Part shown: in pieces, positions 1-5,720 of the stretch
Position numbering within the stretch: position 1 is the first letter of the stretch
Layout of the letters: every line of letters starts with the position of its first letter
Assembly: GCA_019415505.1 (NCBI GenBank)
Contig: DXZC01000100.1
Coordinates: 1 to 8,185 of the forward strand
DNA length: 8,185 nucleotides
Direction of reading: 5' to 3'
From: Peptococcaceae bacterium
GTDB taxonomy: Bacteria > Bacillota > Dehalobacteriia > UBA7702
Position numbers and translations under genes: made by a program
Notes under the pieces: generated by a model
Told to the model about the DNA's origin: nothing
Database searches by the model: none
The model's input: the letters and a program-made list of their open reading frames with translations, nothing else

Positions 1-48
1 AACTGATACTATCCGAAAAGCTGATTTAACAATCGCATCATCGAAAAA

Positions 49-97
49 GACAACAGGGCATTGTACAATACACTTGCCTTTGCTATGCCCTGTTGTC
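49..97 (+). other. 13-bp perfect stem-loop upstream of recombinase
   Basis: GACAACAGGGCAT (49-61) is exactly complementary to ATGCCCTGTTGTC (85-97), with a 23-nt loop. The 3' arm ends one base before the GGAAAGGAG ribosome binding region of the recombinase. No T-run follows, so it is not a standard intrinsic terminator for rightward transcription. It could be an mRNA leader structure, an end of upstream transcription, or a protein-binding site. The repeat is certain; its role is not. Confidence 0.6.
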
Positions 98-100
98 GGA

Positions 101-106
101 AAGGAG
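101..106 (+). promoter_or_regulatory. RBS pointing to ATG at 116
   Basis: AAGGAG lies 9 nt before an ATG at 116. That ATG opens a frame that stops at TGA 227-229, whereas the recombinase frame opens at 138 with no ribosome binding site of its own. The RBS therefore suggests that translation originally began at 116 and that the two frames were once one. Confidence 0.55.
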
Positions 107-137
107 AAAAGAATTATGACAACAGCAAACAAATTAA

Positions 138-1835
138 ATGGGCAGGCAACAAACGAAACTCATCACAGCTCTCTACTGCCGTCTATCCGTAGAGGATATA
201 AAAGACGGGAAAAAGAATACCGAAGATGAGTCCAACTCCATATCCAATCAAAAACAGATATTGCTTGATTACTGTAAAAAGCAGGGATACAAAAACACGA
301 TGTTCTTTGTTGATGACGGTATATCAGGTACGAGCTTTGACCGAAGCGATTTTCAGCGTATGCAGAGAATGGCGGAGGAAGGAAAAATTTGCAGGATTAT
401 TGTAAAAGACCTTTCCCGTTTTGGGCGTGAACAGGTAGAAGCAGGCAGACTGACGCAGATAGTATATCCGTCGCTCGGTATCACCTTTATATCCATACAG
501 GAAAATGTGAACAGCACCACAGGCGAGGGTATGGAAATGCTTCCTTTTTATAATATATTCAATGAATGGTATGCGGCTCAGACTTCAAAGAAAATCCGTG
601 CCGTATGGCAGTCAAAAGCAGAAAACGGAAAGCGTGTATCTTCTACTGTTCCGTTTGGGTATATGAAAGCCCCTGACGATAAAGAGAAATGGCTGATTGA
701 CGAACCTGCCGCCGAGATTGTCAGAAAGATTTACAACCTATGTCTTGCAGGGCGAGGACCGTCACAGATTGCAAGACAGTTGGAGGAAGAACAAATCCTT
801 GTTCCGTCTGCCTATTATGAAAGTATCGGCAGAACACACGCTCAAAAGGTAGGGATAAACTCTTGTAAATGGGATACAAAAACAGTTGTGCATATTCTTG
901 AAAACAGGCAATATACAGGCTGTGCAGTCAATTTCAAAAGCACTACGGTCAGCTACAAGGTGCATAAGATTATCCACAATCCTGTTGAGGATTATCAAAT
1001 CATTCCGAATATGCAGGAGGCGATTATCAGCGAGGAAAAGTGGCTGCGTGTGCAGGAGCTTCGCTCCCACAAACGCAGACCAGCCGCCACAGGCAGAACA
1101 AGTCTTTTTTCGGGATTGGTGTATTGTTATGACTGCGGTGCGAAAATGCACTTTGCCGCCGCAAAAAGTATAACACGAAATCAAGAACACTTCCGTTGTT
1201 CTAATTACAAGTCGGGGCGTGGCAGTTGCAGTGTTCACTATATCCGAGATGTGGTGCTTGAAAAAATCGTATATGAAGCCATTAGCGGGTTAGCGGACTT
1301 TGCGAAATGCCACGAAACAGTATTTTTATATATGCTTGCAAAGAAAACGAACGCAATGCGGCAAAAGGAATACAAAAGACTTCAGCAGGCGGTGGAACTC
1401 GGTAAAAAGAGAATTACCGAAATCGACAGACTGATTGAAAAGGTATTCGAGCAGAACGCAAGCGGCGTACTGTCTGACGAACGATTTGCAAAAATGCTTC
1501 AGAATTACGAGAAAGAGCAGAAAGCGTTGACGCAAGAGGTTGCCGACAGTCAGCAGACCTTGCAGGAGTCCAATCAAAAGGTAATGGATTTAAGACTGCT
1601 GCTCCGCACCCTGCGTGAAATGACGGATATTACAGAACTAACACCAACCCTTGTAAATTCGCTTATTGAGCGTATTGAAGTCCACAACAACGATAAATCA
1701 AGCGGTCATTGCTATGTAAAGGTGGATATTTACTTTACGGCGGTAGGAATGATAGATATTCCTACTGAACAGGAAATCCTTGCTATGATGGAAGAAATAC
1801 GGGAAAATCCGCAGGACTTCCGTTTTGTAGCATAA
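138..1835 (+). CDS. Large serine recombinase (TnpX/TndX-like site-specific integrase)
   Basis: This is a DNA recombinase of the large serine family that integrates and excises conjugative or mobilizable elements through a covalent serine-DNA intermediate. The resolvase N-terminal domain (about residues 8-155) has YCRLS with the likely nucleophile Ser17, then GTSFDRSDF (64-72) and DLSRFGRE (91-98). A 'Recombinase' DNA-binding domain covers about 170-310 (VPFGY at 171-175). A zinc ribbon uses Cys330, Cys333, Cys354 and Cys364. A long charged coiled coil covers about 400-490. The C-terminal stretch (ITELTPTLVNSLIERIEVH, about 498-516) matches the end seen in clostridial members (DUF4368 type). 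The first ATG in frame is at 138, directly after a TAA at 135-137 and without a ribosome binding site. A well-placed RBS serves an ATG at 116 in another frame. Removing one base near GGG 140-142 would join them as MTTANKLNGRQQTKL, so a single-base insertion is likely. The catalytic domain is otherwise complete. The gene is probably the terminal gene of an integrated element reaching left of the window. Confidence 0.92.
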   Translation: MGRQQTKLITALYCRLSVEDIKDGKKNTEDESNSISNQKQILLDYCKKQGYKNTMFFVDDGISGTSFDRSDFQRMQRMAEEGKICRIIVKDLSRFGREQVEAGRLTQIVYPSLGITFISIQENVNSTTGEGMEMLPFYNIFNEWYAAQTSKKIRAVWQSKAENGKRVSSTVPFGYMKAPDDKEKWLIDEPAAEIVRKIYNLCLAGRGPSQIARQLEEEQILVPSAYYESIGRTHAQKVGINSCKWDTKTVVHILENRQYTGCAVNFKSTTVSYKVHKIIHNPVEDYQIIPNMQEAIISEEKWLRVQELRSHKRRPAATGRTSLFSGLVYCYDCGAKMHFAAAKSITRNQEHFRCSNYKSGRGSCSVHYIRDVVLEKIVYEAISGLADFAKCHETVFLYMLAKKTNAMRQKEYKRLQQAVELGKKRITEIDRLIEKVFEQNASGVLSDERFAKMLQNYEKEQKALTQEVADSQQTLQESNQKVMDLRLLLRTLREMTDITELTPTLVNSLIERIEVHNNDKSSGHCYVKVDIYFTAVGMIDIPTEQEILAMMEEIRENPQDFRFVA

Positions 1836-1847
1836 GGGCAAAAGGAA

Positions 1848-1879
1848 ACGGTGCAACCCCATTTCTGAGGTTACACCGT
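1848..1879. repeat. Imperfect palindrome after recombinase gene
   Basis: ACGGTGCAACC (1848-1858) pairs with GGTTACACCGT (1869-1879) at 10 of 11 positions around a 10-nt centre. It starts 13 nt after the recombinase stop. No T-run follows directly, so it is a poor intrinsic terminator. Large serine recombinases act on imperfectly palindromic attachment sites often next to their own gene, so this could be part of the element end. The symmetry is seen; the role is inferred. Confidence 0.5.
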
Positions 1880-1904
1880 ACCTTACATAAAAACTTCCTT
1901 ATAG

Positions 1905-1935
1905 GGCGTTGCCATTCAGGCTGCCACCTTTTTTT
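1905..1935 (+). terminator. Possible weak terminator after recombinase
   Basis: GGCG (1905-1908) can pair with TGCC (1922-1925), and GCC (1911-1913) with GGC (1919-1921), giving about 7 pairs with a 2-nt bulge. Seven T residues follow at 1929-1935. The stem is short and bulged, so this is a modest candidate for the end of the recombinase transcript. Confidence 0.35.
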
Positions 1936-2167
1936 AACCCCGAATAGGGTAAATTTTGTTTTTTAGTGCCTTATTGCCGATACTTCGTTACAAAAAACTT
2001 ACTCTTGAGAAAATTTTCCATAAATGAAGCGGTTCCGGTAATTACTGGATAGAAGCTGAAAATTTATCCCGTAGTTGTCGTTGTTTACCTCTGGGCTCAA
2101 TTCATTGAGACAAGTCAAATTGTCCCTTGGCTTTTCCGCTTTAACCCATAATTTTAACTAGGGAAAA

Positions 2168-2197
2168 TTAAAAAATTTGCACCAATTCACTTATACT
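2168..2197 (+). promoter_or_regulatory. Candidate sigma-70 promoter of lonB
   Basis: A good -10 box TATACT (2192-2197) is preceded at 18 nt by a weak -35 TTAAAA (2168-2173). Transcription would start near 2204, giving a leader of about 53 nt before the lonB ATG at 2257. The -35 match is poor, so the call is tentative. Confidence 0.4.
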
Positions 2198-2256
2198 CCT
2201 TCATGTTTTTAAGTTATTTGGGAAACAATAACACTAAAACGGAAAGGAGTTATTTT

Positions 2257-3867
2257 ATGTTAGCAAGCGGAATGATATATGTTATCTTGCTGTTGCTCGC
2301 TGCCGTAGTAATCGTGGCTCTGTTGTGCCGTCAGCGCACTGCTGCGCCTGGTCAGGCTGAAGCCACGCCTCAATGTATGGAAAAGCACAGCGAAAAGGAA
2401 ATAAAGCGTTTAGAAAACCTGAGAAAAATAAGCCTCAACGTACCCTTGGCGGAAAAAACCCGCCCAGCGGATTTCTCGGAAATTATTGGCCAAAGGGATG
2501 GGCTTCTCACCCTGGAAGCAGCCCTCTGCGGACCTAATCCCCAACATGTTATAATTTACGGACCTCCCGGCGTTGGCAAAACTGCCGCCGCCCGTTTGGC
2601 CCTGGATAAGGCCAAAAAAAGCAAGGGCACGCCCTTTAGAGAGGACGCCAAAATGGTGGAGATAGACGGCGCCACCTCAAGATTTGATGAGCGCGGTATC
2701 GCTGACCCTCTAATGGGTAGCGTCCATGACCCAATCTACCAAGGCGCCGGTTCCTATGGTCAAGCTGGTATTCCCCAACCAAAGGAGGGGGCGGTAAGTA
2801 AAGCCCATGGCGGTATCCTCTTCATAGACGAGATTGGGGAGCTTCACCCGATACAACTCAATAAGCTTCTAAAAGTTTTGGAGGATCGAAAGGTAATCCT
2901 GGAAAGCTCCTATTATCAGGCGGAAAACGATAAGTTTCCCAAGCATATACACGATATTTTTCAAAACGGACTACCGGCGGACTTCCGCCTTATAGCCGCT
3001 ACGACCAGAAGCCCGGAGGAATTACCGCCTGCCTTGCGTTCCCGCTGTGTGGAAATTTTTTTCCGCTCCCTATCACCAAAGGAATTGGAGCGCATTGCCC
3101 AAAACAGCGCCGAGCGCTCCGGCTTTGCCCTCAATGAAAAGGAAGCTGAGGTAGTGGCAGCCTATGCCGCCAATGGTCGGGAAATTGTCAACATGGTGCA
3201 GTTAGCCGCCGGTCTTGCCCAGCAGGAAGCCAGAAACAATATTATGCGCCAGGATTTAGACCGCGTTATAAACCAGGGACACTATAGTCCTCATTTAGAG
3301 CGCAAAATGCCCAAGGACGCTAGAGTAGGCCGGGTGGTAGGACTGGGAGTAGGGCAGGGGGGCGAAGGCTCTATTCTGCCGGTAGAAGCTCTGGTGATGG
3401 CCGGAAAAGGCGACCATTTAATTTCCGGTATTGTCGATGAGGAAGAACTGGGCGGCCACGGCCATAAGCTGATTCGCCGGAGTATGGCGCAAAATTCTTG
3501 GGAGAACGTCATCACAGTGCTCAAGCAAAAGGTGCAAGCGGATTGGGAGCATCTTGACTTTCATATCAGTTTTCCCGGCGGCGCTCCTGTAGATGGACCG
3601 TCAGCTGGCGTTACTATGGCAACGGTACTATACTCCGCCCTAGAAAATAAAAAAGTTGATAATAATACCGCCATGACCGGGGAAATCTCCATTCACGGCG
3701 ATGTTTTACCGGTAGGTGGAGTTACCGCTAAAATAGAAGCAGCTAAAAGAGCCGGTGCAAAACGGGTTATAATTCCCATTGACAATAATCAAGAGCAATA
3801 TGCCGAAATGGGAGTGGAGGTAATCCCCGTTGCCAACTTCGACCAAGTCCTAGATTTGGTAATCTAA
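2257..3867 (+). CDS. lonB: LonB-type ATP-dependent protease, membrane-anchored
   Basis: This is an ATP-dependent serine protease of the Lon family, 536 aa, close to the size of Bacillus LonB and lacking the long N-terminal substrate domain of LonA. A hydrophobic segment at about residues 5-25 (GMIYVILLLLAAVVIVALLC) should tether it to the membrane with its catalytic part in the cytoplasm. The AAA+ module has Walker A GPPGVGKT (102-109), Walker B ILFIDE (187-192), a sensor-1 region LIAATTRSPEELPPALRSR, and a large insert between the Walker motifs. The C-terminal Lon protease domain has the Ser/Lys dyad: Ser449 in DGPSAG and Lys492 in GGVTAKIEAAKRAGA. The 43-residue spacing is the usual Lon spacing. 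The start at 2257 is chosen for AAAGGAG 8-10 nt upstream; an in-frame ATG at 2203 has no such site and would bury the membrane segment. The gene is transcribed alone, converges on mtbB, and ends at a strong terminator. Bacillus LonB acts in sporulation, but nothing here shows that role. Confidence 0.95.
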   Translation: MLASGMIYVILLLLAAVVIVALLCRQRTAAPGQAEATPQCMEKHSEKEIKRLENLRKISLNVPLAEKTRPADFSEIIGQRDGLLTLEAALCGPNPQHVIIYGPPGVGKTAAARLALDKAKKSKGTPFREDAKMVEIDGATSRFDERGIADPLMGSVHDPIYQGAGSYGQAGIPQPKEGAVSKAHGGILFIDEIGELHPIQLNKLLKVLEDRKVILESSYYQAENDKFPKHIHDIFQNGLPADFRLIAATTRSPEELPPALRSRCVEIFFRSLSPKELERIAQNSAERSGFALNEKEAEVVAAYAANGREIVNMVQLAAGLAQQEARNNIMRQDLDRVINQGHYSPHLERKMPKDARVGRVVGLGVGQGGEGSILPVEALVMAGKGDHLISGIVDEEELGGHGHKLIRRSMAQNSWENVITVLKQKVQADWEHLDFHISFPGGAPVDGPSAGVTMATVLYSALENKKVDNNTAMTGEISIHGDVLPVGGVTAKIEAAKRAGAKRVIIPIDNNQEQYAEMGVEVIPVANFDQVLDLVI

Positions 3868-3904
3868 TTGGTATTTAGTTGTTAAGCAGCTAAAATAAAA
3901 AAGA

Positions 3905-3940
3905 CCGCCCCAGGTACCCTGACCTGAGGCGGCTTTTTTT
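3905..3940. terminator. Bidirectional intrinsic terminator between lonB and mtbB
   Basis: CCGCC (3905-3909) pairs with GGCGG (3928-3932), and CAGGT (3911-3915) with ACCTG (3922-3926), leaving one mismatch and a 6-nt loop. T-residues follow on the plus strand at 3934-3940. An A-run just upstream, around 3896-3902, supplies the U-tract for the minus strand. It lies about 38 nt after the lonB stop and 12 nt after the mtbB stop, so it can end both convergent transcripts. Confidence 0.9.
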
Positions 3941-3944
3941 AATA

Positions 3945-5336
3945 TTATTTTAAACCTGCTCTTTCCTTAAACCGGTCAACGCAGTTGATTGGTATATCCA
4001 GAATTTCCGCAATGCGGAATTTGGCTTCCATGTTGATTGGTTCGCCGTCAGCTGGTTGCAACAAGCCTAAACCCAGTTTTTGCCGCAATTCGGTCATCAC
4101 GGCCACGTCGCTGAGGTCTATTACACTAACCCCTAATTTTTCCGCCACATATTCCTTAGCTTCCTTGATTTTCCAGCCTTTGGCTAGCTGTACCCGTAAT
4201 ACCAAATCTCCGGCATTGCGTATGCCGCACATTCCCGCCGCCAGCTCGTGAGCACATTCCAAGCCTATGGGATCGCCCACGCCTACCTAGAATCCGTCTA
4301 CCTTGGCTATTTCCACCAGAGCCTTATCAATGCGGCTGACAGCGTCTAAAGCCGGATTATCACTCATCGGCATAGCGCATACTCCCATGCCTACATTGGC
4401 GTGAACCGGTATATCCGCAGCATCGGTACAGGCTTGTAAAAAGGTGCAAACCCTGGCGAGGTTCCAGGCTAAGGAGAAATTGGTGTTGGTATTTACCACA
4501 GCTCCGAAAATGGACGCCCCGGCCTGCTGGCAAACTTTTACTTGCTGATGAGGGTAAAGACCCGCTAAACGTGTGCCCTTATATTCTAGCTTGCCGTGCA
4601 TACCCAGAACAAATTCCCCGGCCATACCGATTTCAATACCTAGGTTAGGGCATTTTTCTTTAATAATTTCCACGGCCTTTAAGGCGGCGAGGAAATCAGC
4701 GTCGCCAGAAGCTCCGCTGGTATCAAAATTAAGGGCGTCGGCTCCTACGGCATACATGCCTTCCGCTACATAAACTATGTCCTTAACCGCGTGTTCAATG
4801 GCTTCCTCCTGGGCTTCCCAGGCTTCCTTGATTTTCCCCTGGGGCAGTAGCTCCGCCCAGTTGCCTACTGGACCGTCTGGTTTGGTATAAATACCTAGAT
4901 TTGTCATAGCGCCAAAGAAAACCGGCATTACTGACTGGGTAAGGCAAAGCTGCATTTGGGAAGCTTCATCGTGCATCACCGCTTTGGCTGCCTTATAACA
5001 GTAGTCTATCATGCCAATATCTACAGAGTCATTGCCAAACCCCCGCTCGTGAACTTGCACTGCTGTAATTCTATCCATGGCAATGCTGGCATTATAGTTC
5101 AGCTTAGTTGAGCCGGAATCAGAGGTTGTCACTATTTCCTGCCCTAGCTCCACCCCCACCATATTGCCTGGCATGGTAATTATCTTAAACAGCCTTTCCT
5201 GATCCTCAGTGCTAAGGGCGGGAATATTACCTCGATCTGCAGCGTCAGCCGCGCCATCGGCAATATCCTGGCGTATTTCTTCCGCTGTCATTTCTATGCG
5301 GTAACCGTCCCCCATACGAGTAATAAATTTATCCAT
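3945..5336 (-). CDS. mtbB: Dimethylamine:corrinoid methyltransferase MtbB with in-frame UAG (pyrrolysine)
   Basis: MtbB transfers a methyl group from dimethylamine to the cobalt of a cognate corrinoid protein, releasing monomethylamine. It is a soluble TIM-barrel-type enzyme. Two open segments (349 codons, then VGVGDP onward) lie in the same frame and are separated only by TAG at 4287-4289. Reading the TAG as pyrrolysine gives 463 aa with Pyl at residue 350, close to the length and Pyl position of archaeal MtbB. Recalled family landmarks run on both sides: RMGDGYRI (7-14), ADAADRG (30-36), HERGFG (96-101), NFDTSGASGDAD (203-214), GMAGEFVLGMHG (237-248), GLYPHQQ (259-265), VNTNTN (281-286), VEIAKVDGF before the TAG, then VGVGDPIG and AGDLV. 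The ATG at 5334-5336 has AAGGAGGT 6 nt upstream. The true stop is TAA. The gene stands alone behind a sigma-54 promoter with a regulator gene upstream; no corrinoid-protein, mtbA or pyl gene is nearby. MttB or MtmB (trimethylamine or monomethylamine enzymes) are less likely from the motifs. Confidence 0.93.
4287..4289 (-). other. In-frame UAG codon, predicted pyrrolysine residue 350
   Basis: The minus strand reads GTA GAC GGA TTC TAG GTA GGC GTG GGC, i.e. VDGF-(Pyl)-VGVG. Archaeal MtbB has VDGI-(Pyl)-VGVG at the same place. In these enzymes the Pyl side chain binds the methylamine in the active site. All four complete genes in the window end in TAA, so this is the only in-frame TAG. Confidence 0.92.
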
Positions 5337-5342
5337 ATTGCT

Positions 5343-5350
5343 ACCTCCTT
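5343..5350 (-). promoter_or_regulatory. Strong RBS of mtbB
   Basis: AAGGAGGT on the minus strand lies 6 nt before the ATG at 5334-5336. It is a near-perfect match to the anti-Shine-Dalgarno sequence and fixes the mtbB start. Confidence 0.85.
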
Positions 5351-5485
5351 TGCAATAGAGCTTATAATATCCTCAATAAAAATAAAGTGAGCGAAAAAGG
5401 TGTAAAGCAGCTTGACTTCTCGCTTGGTCCCTTTAATTGTAGCTGTTATGCCCGCTCGGATATTGTGTCTATGATTTTGTTAAAA

Positions 5486-5501
5486 TGCAAATTTTATGCC
5501 A
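5486..5501 (-). promoter_or_regulatory. Sigma-54 (-24/-12) promoter of mtbB
   Basis: The minus strand reads TGGCAT-AAAAT-TTGCA. This matches the sigma-54 consensus TGGCAC-N5-TTGCA at every position but one, with the required spacing between the GG and GC elements. Transcription would start near 5475, leaving a leader of about 138 nt before mtbB. Such promoters need an AAA+ activator, and a gene for one lies directly upstream. Confidence 0.88.
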
Positions 5502-5509
5502 TAGAATAT

Positions 5510-5695
5510 TGTGTCATCAAAAAACAGCGGTAGATTCTTTATGATTTCAAGAATATCCGCTGTTAAATTATTGTTGTTAAGTTAAAAATATTAATTACTC
5601 TTTAGGAGGGTACAATGAATATAGGGGTCAATAGTGTATCATTTTAAAACAACTGCGGCACATTTAAAGGTCAATAATGACACAGTAATGATACA
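5510..5695. promoter_or_regulatory. Four TGTRTCAT repeats, candidate activator (UAS) sites
   Basis: TGTGTCAT occurs at 5510-5517 (+) and 5677-5684 (-). TGTATCAT occurs at 5635-5642 (+) and 5688-5695 (-). A related TGTGTCTAT is at 5464-5472 (+). The two minus-strand copies are 11 bp apart, about one helical turn. An 8-bp direct repeat GGTCAATA also occurs at 5626-5633 and 5669-5676. The distal cluster lies about 150-220 bp upstream of the expected mtbB start, a normal range for enhancer sites of sigma-54 activators. The repeats are seen; binding by the neighbouring regulator is inferred. Confidence 0.55.
5519..5564 (-). terminator. Intrinsic terminator of the regulator gene
   Basis: On the minus strand AACAGCGG (5564-5557) pairs with CCGCTGTT (5530-5523). 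The stem is extended by AAGAA/TTCTT after a small internal loop, and a run of T residues follows (complement of A 5519-5524). It lies about 155 nt past the regulator stop and just upstream of the sigma-54 promoter, so mtbB expression should be insulated from regulator transcription. Confidence 0.78.
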
Positions 5696-5720
5696 AAATA
5701 GTACAAGGCTGGTAAACTGC

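Larger units (their letters stand above)
1836..2256. other. Non-coding region between mobile-element end and lonB
   Basis: No convincing gene is seen in these 421 bases on either strand. The stretch is AT-rich with several T- and A-runs. It contains the palindrome at 1848-1879, the weak terminator at 1905-1935, a short inverted repeat CTCAAT/ATTGAG at 2096-2109, another GACAA/TTGTC at 2109-2124, and the lonB promoter candidate. The recombinase belongs to an element and lonB is a host gene, so the junction should fall here. It cannot be placed without the other end of the element. Confidence 0.5.
5337..5720 (-). other. Intergenic control region of mtbB
   Basis: These 384 bases contain no convincing protein gene. 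Going along the minus strand they hold the activator-site candidates, the regulator terminator, the sigma-54 promoter, the long mtbB leader and its RBS. The leader can form a stem from near-complementary arms at 5390-5397 and 5417-5424 (7 of 8 pairs). A 10-codon reading frame on the plus strand at 5615-5647 has an RBS but is considered doubtful. Confidence 0.7.

Noticed and set aside
2..115. Open plus-strand frame running from the window start into ATG 116
   Set aside because: It crosses the perfect stem-loop and the RBS and gives no recognisable protein, so it is probably open by chance.
762..1238. 158-codon minus-strand frame, plus further frames at 886-1173 (+) and 1326-1577 (-)
   Set aside because: All lie inside the recombinase gene, have no recognisable domains, and read as out-of-frame shadows.
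2203..2256. Upstream ATG at 2203 as the lonB start
   Set aside because: It has no RBS, overlaps the likely transcription start, and adds 18 residues before the membrane segment. ATG 2257 has AAAGGAG correctly spaced.
3945..4280. Separate small gene starting at GTG 4278-4280
   Set aside because: It is in frame with the mtbB segment above it, has no RBS, and matches the C-terminal part of MtbB after the Pyl codon.
4287..5336. mtbB as a pseudogene ended by a premature TAG
   Set aside because: The TAG is exactly at the family Pyl position, the downstream frame is intact to a TAA stop and a terminator, and a strong promoter and RBS are present.
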